The notes under the pieces: generated by a model | Told to the model about the DNA's origin: nothing | What the model saw: only the letters and a program-made list of their open reading frames with translations | Databases searched by the model: none | Made by a program: the position numbers and the translations under genes | NCBI GenBank assembly: GCA_963805525.1 | Contig: CAWDUT010000005.1 | Coordinates: 247,992-311,991, forward strand | Origin: DASQFQ01 sp963805525 | Lineage (GTDB): Bacteria > Actinomycetota > Thermoleophilia > Solirubrobacterales > Solirubrobacteraceae | Reading direction: 5' to 3' | Length of the DNA: 64,000 nt | In this document: piece after piece, positions 18,973-27,944 of the stretch | Layout of the letters: every line of letters starts with the position of its first letter | Numbering within the stretch: the stretch's first letter is position 1

Positions 18973-21276
18973 CTAGCGCAGCTGCGGGGGTAGCGCCCAC
19001 CAGGCTCGGAGCTGCCCGCGCCAGCCGAGCCCAGCGGCGAGCTCGCGGCGGAAGGCGTTGCGCTGGTCGCGCGTCGGGGCGCCCGCGCCGCCGTAGCGGG
19101 CGGCGCGCAGGGCGGCGAGGTAGGAGTCCTTCCCACGCGCGCCGCCGAGCCGGACCTCGAGCTCGCTCAGCGTCATGCCGGGTGGGATCGGGCGGCCGGC
19201 GCGGCGCAGGGCCGTCACGAGGTCGGCGACGGCGCGCTCGGCCGGCGGCAGCGGCGGGCCCGCGCGGCGGCGGCGGATCAGGAGCCCGGCCAGCGCGATC
19301 AGCGCGAGCAGGACCACCGCGCCGGCCACGTACAGCCACGCGCTCGGCCCGCGGTCGGCGTTGGCCACGGTGCCGCCGCTCTGCGCGGCGGACGGGTCGA
19401 GGTCGCGCCGCGCGCCGGCCGGGTTGCGGGTGCCGGGCTGGCTGGAGGGCGTGGCGCCGCCGGCGTCGCGCTGCGAGCCGCTGTTCGGATCCGCGATCGA
19501 CGCGATCAGCGAGCGCGCCGGCGTGGCGGTCGGCGTCGGGTCGAACGTGACCCAGCCGATGCCGTCGAACCACGCCTCGACCCACGAGTGCGCGTCGCGG
19601 TCGCGCACGACCCACTCGCCCTGGCTCTTGCGGAAGCCGCCGGGCGAGAAGCCGGTGGCCACGCGCGTCGGGATGCCGCCGAAGCGCAGCAGCAGCGCCA
19701 TCGCGCCCGAGAAGTGCTGGCAGTAGCCGGCCTTGGTGTCGAACAGGAAGTGTTCGAGCGGCACCTGGCCCGGCTTGACCGGCGCGGGCCGCTCGTCGTA
19801 GCGGAAGCCCCTGGCCAGATAGGCGTCGACGCGGCGGACGAACTCGTACGGCGTGCGCGTGCCGCGCTTGAGCTCCTGCGCGAGCTGCCAGGTGCGCCAG
19901 TACGGCGAGTTGCGCAGCGCCGCGAGCCCGGACTCGGTGGTGCCGCGGCGCTCGTTCTCGGCGAGCGGCGGCCCGGTGAAGTCGAACGGCCGCAGCTCGA
20001 GCTTGACCGAGGTGACCGGCCGCGAGCGCGTGTCGGCCGGATCCGGCAGCTCGGGCTTCAGGAGCGGCAGGGTGATCTGCAGGGCGTCGCCCTGCTGGCC
20101 GCGCGAGCCGCTGCTGGCCGCCGACAGCTCGAGCGCGTTCGGCCGCGGCGCGTGGAAGCGGATGCGGTAGGAGTCGCCGGCCTTGAGCTCCTTGTCGGCC
20201 TGCCAGGTACCGGGCGAGAAGGTCTCGATCGCCTCGCGGTCGCCGCCGTCGACGGAGAGCGTCGTGCCGGCGCCCGCGTAGGCGTCGCCCTTGAGACCGC
20301 GCACGGTGACGGTGGCCGTCCCGGTCCACTGCGGGCTGGCGCTCCAGCTCTGCTCGAGGTCCGCCTCGGGCCCGGGCCCGTAGGGATCGGGCACGCCGCG
20401 CATCACCCAGCGCTGGCCGTCGAAGTCCTCGAGGTTCTCGAGCTTCCAGTACTGCGGCTTCGTCGTCTTGATCCGCAGCATCTCGCGGCCGTCGCGCTGC
20501 CACGTGATCGGGCCGTAGGTCGGCTCCCAGTTGAAGCGCACCGACGCCGGCGTGCCGAGCCCCTCGGCGAACGCGCGGTAGTCGAACCACGGGCCGTCGC
20601 GATCGGTCGCCAGGCTCAGCGGCAGCGCGCCCACGAGCGCGATCGCGCCCAGCACCGCGACCCCGATGCCCGGCCGCAGCGGCAGCCGCTCGAGCCACAG
20701 GAAGCAGACCGTCAGCGCCGCGATCGCGCAGCCGAGCCACAGCGAGCGCGGCATCCCGATCGCGGTGATCGGGGTGATCACGAGGACCAGCAGCGCCGCG
20801 AGCCCCATGAACGGGAAGCCGCGCGAGTCGGCGCGCGGCCACGAGGAGAGCAGCGCGGCGGCGGTGACGAGCAGGGCGCCGCCGAGTCGCAGCGTGATGT
20901 CCGGCCACGGGTCGGCGCCGCGGTAGGGGAGCGTGACGCCGCTCAGCGCCTCGAGCCCGCGCCCGATCCCCGAGCCCAGCTCGTCCCAGTGCGTCAGCAG
21001 CCTCGGGTCGAGCCCGGAGACGAGCGCCGCGAGGATCAGCCCGAGGATCGCGGCGAGCGCCGCGCCGGGCAGCCGCATCCGCGGCGACAGCGAGCCGGCC
21101 GCACCGGCCATCTCGCCCGCGAGCACGGCGGCGAGCACCCACGGGAGCCCGTCGACCAGCCCGCCGCCCTCGAACATCCGCGCCCACTCCGCTACGCCCA
21201 GCAGCGCCAGCAGGGCGAACGCGACCGTGCGCGCGAGCGGTCCGGGCAGCAGCGCGGCGGGGCTCTTCGTGGCCAC
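18973..21276 (-). CDS. Transglutaminase-like membrane protein (DUF3488/TGc/DUF4129)
   Basis: 767 aa. Residues about 15-230 form six or more membrane helices (DUF3488-type). An extracytoplasmic transglutaminase-core domain follows, with catalytic Cys in AGYCQHFSGAMA, His in RDAHSWVEAWF and Asp in VTFDPTP. A further helix (WLYVAGAVVLLALIALAGLL) and a DUF4129-like tail end it. Such proteins usually stand beside MoxR and DUF58 genes; neither is here. GTG 21276 is the only sensible start. The substrate is unknown, probably in the envelope. Confidence 0.92.
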   Translation of the reverse strand: MATKSPAALLPGPLARTVAFALLALLGVAEWARMFEGGGLVDGLPWVLAAVLAGEMAGAAGSLSPRMRLPGAALAAILGLILAALVSGLDPRLLTHWDELGSGIGRGLEALSGVTLPYRGADPWPDITLRLGGALLVTAAALLSSWPRADSRGFPFMGLAALLVLVITPITAIGMPRSLWLGCAIAALTVCFLWLERLPLRPGIGVAVLGAIALVGALPLSLATDRDGPWFDYRAFAEGLGTPASVRFNWEPTYGPITWQRDGREMLRIKTTKPQYWKLENLEDFDGQRWVMRGVPDPYGPGPEADLEQSWSASPQWTGTATVTVRGLKGDAYAGAGTTLSVDGGDREAIETFSPGTWQADKELKAGDSYRIRFHAPRPNALELSAASSGSRGQQGDALQITLPLLKPELPDPADTRSRPVTSVKLELRPFDFTGPPLAENERRGTTESGLAALRNSPYWRTWQLAQELKRGTRTPYEFVRRVDAYLARGFRYDERPAPVKPGQVPLEHFLFDTKAGYCQHFSGAMALLLRFGGIPTRVATGFSPGGFRKSQGEWVVRDRDAHSWVEAWFDGIGWVTFDPTPTATPARSLIASIADPNSGSQRDAGGATPSSQPGTRNPAGARRDLDPSAAQSGGTVANADRGPSAWLYVAGAVVLLALIALAGLLIRRRRAGPPLPPAERAVADLVTALRRAGRPIPPGMTLSELEVRLGGARGKDSYLAALRAARYGGAGAPTRDQRNAFRRELAAGLGWRGQLRAWWALPPQLR

Positions 21277-21306
21277 CGTCTAAGGATGCACGAACGTCAA
21301 CTGCAG

Positions 21307-21347
21307 CTGGGTAGGGATGGCGCCCGAACGCCCGCGTTCCTACCCAG
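21307..21347. terminator. Inverted repeat between pyrE and the transglutaminase gene
   Basis: Perfect 9-bp arms CTGGGTAGG (21307-21315) and CCTACCCAG (21339-21347) with a 23-nt loop, in the 85-bp gap after pyrE. It has no T-run and is either an inefficient terminator or a regulatory hairpin. Confidence 0.35.
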
Positions 21348-21361
21348 CCGTAGTTCGAGCC

Positions 21362-21916
21362 CTAGACCCGGTCCGGCCGGTCCGGGTAGATGTCGTCGAT
21401 CGTCGCGAGCGGCTCGTAGGGCGCGCCGCCGGACGCCGCGCGGATCGCGTCGGCGCCGCCGGCGTTGCGGTCGAGGATGGCGACCACGCCGCAGATCTCG
21501 TGGCCCGCCTCGCGCACCGCCTCGATCGCCTGGACGGTCGAGCCGCCGGTGGTCACGACGTCCTCCACGATCAGGCAGCGCTCGCCCGGCTCGAGGTCGG
21601 GCCCCTCGATCCGCCGCTGGAGGCCGTGGGCCTTGGTCTCCTTGCGCACGAAGAACGCCTTCACCTCCGCGCCGCCCGCCAGCGCGGCGCAAGCGGGCGC
21701 GTCGGCGCCCATCGTGAGCCCGCCGACCGCGGTCGCGCCCAGCCGCTCAGCGTGGCCGGCGACGAGCTCGGCGAGCGCGCGGAACCCCGCCGGCCGGAGG
21801 ATCGCGCGCTTGGCGTCGACGTAGTACTGCGCGGTGCGCCCGGAGGTCAGCGTGACCTCCCCGACGATCAGCGCGTGGCGGCGGAGCTCGTCGACGAGGG
21901 CAGCGGAGGGGTCCAT
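21362..21916 (-). CDS. pyrE: Orotate phosphoribosyltransferase
   Basis: Transfers ribose-5-phosphate from PRPP to orotate in pyrimidine synthesis. 184 aa; the PRPP-binding motif is CLIVEDVVTTGGS, and the N-terminal GEVTLTSGRTAQYYVDAK binds orotate. ATG 21916 has no ribosome binding site but a minus-strand TAGGAT 10 nt upstream, so it is probably leaderless. It is divergent from the GCS2-like gene with 30 bp between start codons. Confidence 0.96.
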   Translation of the reverse strand: MDPSAALVDELRRHALIVGEVTLTSGRTAQYYVDAKRAILRPAGFRALAELVAGHAERLGATAVGGLTMGADAPACAALAGGAEVKAFFVRKETKAHGLQRRIEGPDLEPGERCLIVEDVVTTGGSTVQAIEAVREAGHEICGVVAILDRNAGGADAIRAASGGAPYEPLATIDDIYPDRPDRV

Positions 21917-21927
21917 GCGTTCCGCCG

Positions 21928-21937
21928 ATCCTATGAT
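21928..21937. promoter_or_regulatory. Overlapping divergent -10 boxes of pyrE and the GCS2-like gene
   Basis: Minus-strand TAGGAT (21928-21933) ends 11 nt from the first base of pyrE (a 10-nt gap). Plus-strand TATGAT (21932-21937) ends 9 nt before ATG 21947. They share two bases, so RNA polymerase should not open both promoters at once. Confidence 0.5.
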
Positions 21938-21946
21938 CCGGACCCG

Positions 21947-23044
21947 ATGGAGCACCGCTTCGGCCGGGAGGCACCCTTCGCCCTCGGCGTCGAGGAGGAG
22001 TTGCTGCTGCTGGATCCGTCCAGCGGGATGCTCGCCCACCAGTCGAGCCGGATCGTGCCGGCGGCCGATCCGGAGGCCGGCACGGTGATGCACGACGTCT
22101 ACGAGGCGCTCGTCGAGAACGCCTCGCCGATCAGCGCCGACGCGATCGAGGGCGTGCGCCACCTCGAGGCGCTGCGCAACGTCGTCCGCGCCGCCGGCGG
22201 CACACCCGCGGGCGCCGGCATCCACCCCGCGAGCTCGTTCGGGGACGCGCCGCACGTCGTCAACGAGCGCTACCAGGTGATCGGCGAGCAGATGCGCGGG
22301 CTGCTGCGGCGCACCCCGACGTGCGCGCTGCACGTCCACGTCGGCATGCCCGACCCGGAGGTCGCCATCCGGGCCTTCAACCGCATGCGCCAGCACCTGC
22401 CGGTCCTGCAGGCGCTCGCCGCCCACTCGCCCTACTGGCACGGGATCGACTCCGGCTTCCAGACCGCCCGCGCGCAGATGTTCCGCGGCTACCCGCGCGC
22501 CGACATCCCGCGCACGTTCGCCGGCTGGGACGACTACGCCGAGACGATGGCCGCGCTCGTGGCCGCCGCCGACGTCGAGGACTACACGTTCTTCTGGTGG
22601 GACCTGCGCCCGCACCCCAAGCTCGGCACGCTCGAGGTCCGCGCGATGGACGCCCAGGCCCGGCTCGGCTCGGTGTGCGGCCTGGCCGCGCTCGTCCACG
22701 GGCTCGTGCTCGCGGCCGTGCACGAGCCGGACACCGACGAGCCGCTCCCGCGCGAGGTGCTCGTCGAGACGTCCTACCGCGCCGGGCGCGACGGCCTCGA
22801 CGCCACGGTCTGGCACGACGGCGCGCTGCGGCCGGTGCGCGAGCGGATCGCGGCGGCGGTCGAGGTCGCCCGCCGCCACACGCCGGCCGAGGCCGCGCTC
22901 GAGGAGATCGAGCGCATCCTGCGCGACGGCAACGGCGCCGACCGCATGCGCGCCGCCCACGCCGAGGGCGGCATGCCGCGAGTCCTGCACCGGCTCATCG
23001 AGGAGTCTGCGGAAGCCCTGGGAATGCCCGCACGCGCCGCATGA
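21947..23044 (+). CDS. Carboxylate-amine ligase, glutamate-cysteine ligase 2 family (YbdK/EgtA-like)
   Basis: 365 aa of the GCS2 fold: ATP/Mg site GVEEELLLLD near the N-terminus, LHVHVGMPD, FFWWDLRPHPKLGTLEVRAMDAQ and a C-terminal helix bundle. Relatives make gamma-glutamylcysteine (for ergothioneine or glutathione) or have weak ligase activity; sequence alone does not decide. No other ergothioneine genes are adjacent. The last 50 bp overlap the convergent CPBP gene. Confidence 0.9.
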   Translation: MEHRFGREAPFALGVEEELLLLDPSSGMLAHQSSRIVPAADPEAGTVMHDVYEALVENASPISADAIEGVRHLEALRNVVRAAGGTPAGAGIHPASSFGDAPHVVNERYQVIGEQMRGLLRRTPTCALHVHVGMPDPEVAIRAFNRMRQHLPVLQALAAHSPYWHGIDSGFQTARAQMFRGYPRADIPRTFAGWDDYAETMAALVAAADVEDYTFFWWDLRPHPKLGTLEVRAMDAQARLGSVCGLAALVHGLVLAAVHEPDTDEPLPREVLVETSYRAGRDGLDATVWHDGALRPVRERIAAAVEVARRHTPAEAALEEIERILRDGNGADRMRAAHAEGGMPRVLHRLIEESAEALGMPARAA

Positions 23045-23873
23045 CCAGCGCGCCGACCGCGACCGCCGCGGTCGAGGTCGCGAGCACGATCGCGATCGCG
23101 CCCCCCACCGGCACGTCGGTGGTGACCACGAACGAGATGCCGTTGTTGAGCGCGTGCAGCGCGATGCACGGCAGCAGCGATCCGGTGCGCCAGTACAGGA
23201 GGCAGAGCAGGACGCCGAGCACGACCAGCACGCCCAGCGTCTCGACCGGCGAGCCGGTCGCGTGCACGCCGCCGAAGATCAGGCCGGTGGCGAGCGCCCC
23301 GCCCGCCACGCCGATCTTCTCCCGCAGCACGCCGAACATGAAGCCGCGGAAGAAGAACTCCTCGCACAGCGGCGCGACGAACGCGAGCAGCACCGCGTAG
23401 CCGATCAGCGCCGCCGTCGAGCTCTCGTCCTTGAGGTCGCGCGTCAGCTCCTGCTGGTCGGGCTGGCCGACGATGTTCACGTAGATCGCGGTGAGCGCGA
23501 GGAACGCGGCCCAGGCCAGCAGCGTCCAGCCGACCGCCGGCCACAGCCGCGTCGGGCGCAGCCCGAACGAGGCCGGCGTCAGGCCGCGCGCGTAGATCGC
23601 CGAGAACAGCAGCGCCGCGCCGATCAGCGCGGCGTCCTGGATCAGCGTCGCCGGGATGATGAGCCCGGGCGTGTTGTCGGCGACGTTGCCCCCGCCCGCC
23701 TCGATGACCGCCAGGATCAGCAGCCCGCTGAGGGCCGCCGCGAAGAACGCGACGAGCAGCGCCGCGAGCGGCGCCCACAGCGGCACCGGCGCGAGGTCGC
23801 CCTTGGGCTTCGCGTCCGGCTTCGGCGCCGGCACGATGCCGTCGGGCACCTCCGGGTGCGTGTGCAGGGACAT
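22995..23873 (-). CDS. CPBP-family intramembrane metalloprotease
   Basis: 292 aa, mostly membrane helices, with the Abi/CAAX-protease motifs: CEEFFFRGFMFGVL (EExxxR), FGGVHATGS and ALHALNNGISF supplying the Glu and His metal ligands. The N-terminus has a Lys/Pro-rich cytosolic lead. A TAGAGT box (23883-23888 on the complement) ends 9 nt before the start and overlaps the HAD gene stop. The substrate is unknown; family members process prenylated or bacteriocin-related proteins. Confidence 0.92.
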   Translation of the reverse strand: MSLHTHPEVPDGIVPAPKPDAKPKGDLAPVPLWAPLAALLVAFFAAALSGLLILAVIEAGGGNVADNTPGLIIPATLIQDAALIGAALLFSAIYARGLTPASFGLRPTRLWPAVGWTLLAWAAFLALTAIYVNIVGQPDQQELTRDLKDESSTAALIGYAVLLAFVAPLCEEFFFRGFMFGVLREKIGVAGGALATGLIFGGVHATGSPVETLGVLVVLGVLLCLLYWRTGSLLPCIALHALNNGISFVVTTDVPVGGAIAIVLATSTAAVAVGALVMRRVRAFPGLPQTPR

Positions 23874-23885
23874 CTCGGTAGCACT

Positions 23886-24569
23886 CTAGGCACAGAGCGC
23901 GGGCAGCTCGGCCAGCGAGGCGATCCGGCGCACGCCCGCCGGCGGCGCGAGCGATCCGTCGCGGTCGATCAGCACCGGCTCCAGGCCCGCGGCGAGCGCG
24001 CCGCCGACGTCCGCCTCGAGGTCGTCACCCACGTGCAGCGCCTCGTCGGGCCGCGCGCCCGCGAGCGCGAGCGCGCGCGTGAAAATCTCGGGGTCGGGCT
24101 TCGGCGCACCGACCTCCGCCGAAGAGAGCGCGCCGTCGAGCAGCGGCGTCAGGCCGGTGCGCTCGAGCTGCTCGTGCAGCGAGACGTCCCAGTTCGAGGC
24201 CGCGACGAGCTGCACGCCCCCCGCCCGCAGCGCGCGCAGTGCCGGCACGGTGTCGGGGAACGGCTGGAAGCGGATCGCCGCCAGCAGCGCTGCCTCGATC
24301 GTCCCGAGGTCCAGCTCGAGGCCGAGTGCGTCGCCCAGCACCTCGGCGCAGCGCCGCCGCAGCTCGGCCAGCCCGGCCGCGTCGCGCCCCATCCACAGGT
24401 GCCCGCGGTAGAAGCCGATCTCCGCCTTCATCGCGCGCCCCGCCTGCTCGAGCGAGACCTCGACCCCGAGCGCGCGCAGCTCCGCCTGCAGCCGCGGAGC
24501 GGGCGGCAGCAGCTCGAGCAACGTCCCGAGGGCGTCGATGGTGATCGCACGGATAGGCTGCCGCGCCAT
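23886..24569 (-). CDS. HAD-superfamily hydrolase
   Basis: 227 aa from ATG 24569 with HAD motifs in order: DALGTLL (motif I, Leu in place of the usual Asp/Phe after the nucleophile), VAASNWD (II), KPDPEIF (III) and HVGDDLEADVGGA (IV). A phosphatase of unknown small substrate. Its ATG and that of the divergent MscS gene share the palindrome CATG at 24567-24570. Its -10-like TACAGT (24580-24585 on the complement) lies inside the neighbour's coding region. Confidence 0.9.
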   Translation of the reverse strand: MARQPIRAITIDALGTLLELLPPAPRLQAELRALGVEVSLEQAGRAMKAEIGFYRGHLWMGRDAAGLAELRRRCAEVLGDALGLELDLGTIEAALLAAIRFQPFPDTVPALRALRAGGVQLVAASNWDVSLHEQLERTGLTPLLDGALSSAEVGAPKPDPEIFTRALALAGARPDEALHVGDDLEADVGGALAAGLEPVLIDRDGSLAPPAGVRRIASLAELPALCA

Positions 24570-24585
24570 GCCGGCGGCCACTGTA
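24554..24585. promoter_or_regulatory. Divergent leaderless promoters with shared CATG start
   Basis: Plus TAGGCT (24554-24559) ends 8 nt before the MscS ATG at 24568. Minus TACAGT (24580-24585) ends 10 nt before the HAD ATG at 24569. Each -10 therefore sits inside the other gene's coding region. Confidence 0.4.
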
Positions 24586-25359
24586 CGGCTCTCGCTCGCC
24601 GCGTTCTGGGCCGACAACAGCGACGTCGTCACGGCGGTGCTGTCGATCGTGCTCGCGCTGATCGCCGCGACGCTGCTCGACCGCTACATCGCGCGCCGCG
24701 GCCACAACCTCGCGGCGGCGGTCACGCGCGGCGAGGTCAGCCCCGTGCTCGACACGCGCCTGCGCTTCTTCCGCCGGCTGATCTACGCGGGGATCCTGCT
24801 GCTCGGCATCGCGGTCGCGGCATCGCAGTTCACCGGCATCTCCAAGCTCGCCGCCAGCATCCTCGCCTCCGGCGCGCTGGCCGCCGCGATCATCGGCTTC
24901 GCCGCCCGGCAGGTGCTCGCCAACGTGGTAGCCGGGATCATGCTTGCGATCACGCAGCCGCTGCGGGTCGGCGACTGGGTGACGTTCGAGGACAACTACG
25001 GCGTCGTCGACGACGTGCGGCTGAACTTCACGGTCCTGCGCACCGGCTCCGACGTGCGCGTGGTGATCCCCAACGAGCGGCTCGCCGCCGGGATCCTGCG
25101 CAACGACACGCTCGACTCCGACGCGATCGGGCTCGACGTCTCGGTCTGGCTGCCGCCGGAGGCGGACGCCGGTCGCGCGCTCGAGGTGCTCGGCGACGGA
25201 GCGACCATCGACGAGGTCACGCACGAGGGGGTGCGCATCAAGGTCGTCGGCGACCCGGTGCCGCCGCCGCAGAAGGGCCCCCGCCAGGCGGAGCTGCGCG
25301 CGGAGTGCCTCAAGCGCCTCCGCGAGGCGGGCCTCCTGGCAGGGAATCCCGCCTCGTAG
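24568..25359 (+). CDS. MscS-type mechanosensitive channel
   Basis: 263 aa with three membrane helices and the MscS pore/beta region (GFAARQVLANVVAGIMLAIT, PLRVGDWVTF, YGVVDDVRLNFTVLRT, VVIPNERL). The Gly/Ala-packed TM3 is clear. It is shorter than E. coli MscS (286 aa) because the C-terminal alpha/beta domain is reduced. ATG 24568 is chosen for its TAGGCT -10; ATG 24538 is a poorer alternative. It releases osmolytes on hypo-osmotic shock. Confidence 0.9.
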   Translation: MPAATVRLSLAAFWADNSDVVTAVLSIVLALIAATLLDRYIARRGHNLAAAVTRGEVSPVLDTRLRFFRRLIYAGILLLGIAVAASQFTGISKLAASILASGALAAAIIGFAARQVLANVVAGIMLAITQPLRVGDWVTFEDNYGVVDDVRLNFTVLRTGSDVRVVIPNERLAAGILRNDTLDSDAIGLDVSVWLPPEADAGRALEVLGDGATIDEVTHEGVRIKVVGDPVPPPQKGPRQAELRAECLKRLREAGLLAGNPAS

Positions 25360-25389
25360 GCGAATTCGGCAGGGCTACACTCGTTGGTT

Positions 25390-25408
25390 CGCGTTCTTAT
25401 GGAACGCG
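25390..25408. promoter_or_regulatory. Inverted repeat upstream of penicillin-binding protein
   Basis: CGCGTTC-TTATG-GAACGCG, 7-bp perfect arms, 8 nt before ATG 25416 and 8 nt after a TACACT -10-like box (25376-25381). It could be an operator or a 5' mRNA hairpin near the ribosome binding region. Confidence 0.35.
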
Positions 25409-25415
25409 CGTGCAA

Positions 25416-27614
25416 ATGAGCCGGTCGCAACGCAACAGGCGACGCCGCGGCCGCGGTCGCCCTCGGAACAAGGCCCTCCTCGCCATGCTGGTGCTGCTGG
25501 TGCTCGCCTCGCTGGCCGGCCTCTCTGCGGTCGGCTACGTGATCTCGATCGCGTCCTCCGCGCCGCCGCTCGACTCGCTGAAGCCGCGCGAGCTCGGATC
25601 GCAGTCCGAGGTCCGCGCCGCCGACGGCACGCGCCTGGGCTTCATCCAGTCCAACGAGCTCCGCCAGCCGGTGTCCGGCGCGAAGATCCCCAAGTACCTC
25701 AAGGACGCCACGGTGGCGATCGAGGACGAGCGCTTCTACCACCACAAGGGCGTCGACTACGCGGGCGTCGTGCGCGCGGCGGTCAAGAACCTCTCGAGCC
25801 ACAAGACCGTGCAGGGCGGCTCCACGATCACGATGCAGCTGATCCGCAACCTCTACATCTCGAGGGAGCGGACGTACCAGCGCAAGATCCGCGAGGCCAA
25901 GCTCGCCGAGGAGCTCGAGAACGAGCATCCCGGCGTCCGCGGCAAGGGCTGGATCCTCGACAAGTACCTCAACACCGTGCCCTACGGCACGCTCGGCGGC
26001 CAGACCGCGGTCGGCGTGCAGGCCGCCTCGCGCGCCTACTTCGGCAAGCCCGTCCAGAAGCTCAGGCTCAGCCAGGCGGCGCTGCTGGCCGGGCTGCCGC
26101 AGGCGCCGACCACCTACTCGCCGGTGCGCGCGCCGGAGAAGGCCGAGGCCCGCCGCAACGAGGTGCTGGCCAAGATGGCCGAGCTCGGGATGATCAGCCA
26201 GGCGACCGCGGTGAAGACGATGAAGAAGGGGCTCGGCCTGCACGTGTCCAAGTACTTCACGCGGCGCCGCGAGTCGTTCTTCTTCGACTACGTGAAGGAC
26301 GAGCTGATCAAGGAGCTCGGGGCCAAGACCGTGCGCCAGGGCGGCCTGCGCGTCGACACCACCATCGACCTCAAGAAGCAGGACGCCGCGCGCAAGGCGA
26401 TCGCCGGCCGCCTCGCGGGCGTCGGGCCGTCGAGCGCGATCGTCACGATCGACCCGAAGAACGGCTACATCAAGGCGATGGCCTCGTCGGCCGACTACGG
26501 CAAGTCGAAGTTCAACCTCGCCGCCCAGGGCCACCGCCAGCCCGGCTCGACGTTCAAGGTGATGGCGCTGATGACCGCCCTGCGCAAGGGCGTCGACCCG
26601 CGCCGGACGACGTACGTCTCGAAGCCGCTGAAGTTCACCGACCCCCAGTGGGGCCCGATCGACGTCCAGACCTACGGGCACGACTACCACGGCTCGATCA
26701 ACCTCGAGCAGGCGACGCTGTACTCAGACAACACGGTCTACGAGCAGCTCGCGCTCGACCTCGGCCCGCCGGAGGTCAAGCAGACCGCCTACGACATGGG
26801 CATCAAGACGCACCTCGACGGCTACCCGGCGGAGGCGCTCGGCGGCCTGACGCTCGGAGTCTCCCCGCTCGAGATGGCCGACGCCTACGCGACGATCGCC
26901 TCCGGCGGCTGGCGCAACCGGCCGACGGCGATCACCAAGATCACCTACCGAGACGGCAAGTCGGAGCTCCCGCCGCGCTTCAAGGTCAAGCGCACCAAGG
27001 CGTTCTCGGACGGCGTCACCGCCGAGGCGACGCGGATCCTCCAGGAGAACATCCAGCGGGGCACCGGCACGGCCGCCAACATCGGCTGCCCGGCGGGCGG
27101 CAAGACCGGCACCACCGACTCGTTCAACGACGCGTGGTTCGTCGGCTTCACGCCCAGGCTGACCACCGCGGTGTGGGTCGGCTACCCCAACGCGCAGATC
27201 GAGATGAAGACCGAGTACCACGGTGGCCCGGTGGCCGGCGCCACGTTCCCGGCCGAGATCTGGCACGACTACATGTCGAGCGTCAAGGGCAAGTTCTGCG
27301 GCGATTTCGCGAAGCCCAAGGAGCCCTTCCACGCCACCCCGTTCTTCGGCAAGTACTCGCGCAGCGGCGGCAAGGGCACGGGCGAGGGCGACCAGCAGAG
27401 CGGCGGCTCGCAGTTCTACTCGCCGACGACGCCGACCGCGCCCACGACGCCGGCCCCGGACACCCAGAAGAAGCCGGACACCGGCAACGGGAACGACAAG
27501 GGCAAGTTCAACCCGGATCTCTACGAGTCGCCCCCGCAGGGCGCTCCCACGACGCCGGGCAACAAGCCCGCGGCCAACGGCCCGGACGGCGGCACGACCG
27601 CGCCCAACGGTTGA
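25416..27614 (+). CDS. Class A penicillin-binding protein (transglycosylase/transpeptidase)
   Basis: 732 aa. A basic cytoplasmic tail and one membrane anchor (ALLAMLVLLVLASLAGLSAV) precede a GT51 transglycosylase domain (IEDERFYHHKGVDYAG, GGSTITMQLIRNLY) and a transpeptidase domain with SxxK in PGSTFKVMA, SxN in SDNTVYEQ and KTGTTDSFNDAWF. The C-terminus is a Pro/Thr/Asn/Gly-rich tail of about 90 residues. It polymerises and crosslinks peptidoglycan outside the membrane. Alternative start GTG 25410. Confidence 0.96.
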   Translation: MSRSQRNRRRRGRGRPRNKALLAMLVLLVLASLAGLSAVGYVISIASSAPPLDSLKPRELGSQSEVRAADGTRLGFIQSNELRQPVSGAKIPKYLKDATVAIEDERFYHHKGVDYAGVVRAAVKNLSSHKTVQGGSTITMQLIRNLYISRERTYQRKIREAKLAEELENEHPGVRGKGWILDKYLNTVPYGTLGGQTAVGVQAASRAYFGKPVQKLRLSQAALLAGLPQAPTTYSPVRAPEKAEARRNEVLAKMAELGMISQATAVKTMKKGLGLHVSKYFTRRRESFFFDYVKDELIKELGAKTVRQGGLRVDTTIDLKKQDAARKAIAGRLAGVGPSSAIVTIDPKNGYIKAMASSADYGKSKFNLAAQGHRQPGSTFKVMALMTALRKGVDPRRTTYVSKPLKFTDPQWGPIDVQTYGHDYHGSINLEQATLYSDNTVYEQLALDLGPPEVKQTAYDMGIKTHLDGYPAEALGGLTLGVSPLEMADAYATIASGGWRNRPTAITKITYRDGKSELPPRFKVKRTKAFSDGVTAEATRILQENIQRGTGTAANIGCPAGGKTGTTDSFNDAWFVGFTPRLTTAVWVGYPNAQIEMKTEYHGGPVAGATFPAEIWHDYMSSVKGKFCGDFAKPKEPFHATPFFGKYSRSGGKGTGEGDQQSGGSQFYSPTTPTAPTTPAPDTQKKPDTGNGNDKGKFNPDLYESPPQGAPTTPGNKPAANGPDGGTTAPNG

Positions 27615-27638
27615 CCCCCGGGCGACCCCTGGTATAAA
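27611..27638 (+). promoter_or_regulatory. Sigma-70-type promoter of csp-infA
   Basis: TTGACC (27611-27616), 16-nt spacer, TATAAA (27633-27638). The -35 box overlaps the stop codon of the penicillin-binding protein gene. The predicted start near 27646 leaves a 5' leader of about 95 nt with a CCCG-tccat-CGGG hairpin and a 13-codon upstream ORF (27673-27714), before GAGGAGG at the csp start. It is the best-looking housekeeping promoter in the window. Confidence 0.7.
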
Positions 27639-27740
27639 TCGCGCGTCGGCCCGTCCATCGGGCGGTTTCAGCATGCGGGAAGGCAGTGCCCGGCAGCACC
27701 ACCTCGCGCATTGAAGAGTCAGAGTGAGGAGGTGTTGTTT

Positions 27741-27944
27741 ATGGCAACTGGTGTCGTGAAGTGGTTCAGCGACGAGAAGGGCTTCGGGTTCATCACTCCG
27801 GATGACGGAGGGAAGGACGCCTTTGTGCACTTCTCGGGTATCGCAGGAGACGGTTTCCGCACGCTTGCGGAGGGCGCGAAGGTCGAGTACGAGCTGGGTG
27901 AGTCCGGTAAGGGCCCCCAGGCGACGAACGTACGGGTCGTCTAA
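27741..27944 (+). CDS. cspA: Cold-shock domain protein
   Basis: 67-aa OB-fold RNA chaperone with both RNA-binding motifs (KGFGFIT and DAFVHFS). ATG 27741 has a strong GAGGAGG upstream. The long leader is typical of cold-shock mRNAs. Its TAA is followed immediately, with no gap, by the infA start. Confidence 0.96.
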   Translation: MATGVVKWFSDEKGFGFITPDDGGKDAFVHFSGIAGDGFRTLAEGAKVEYELGESGKGPQATNVRVV

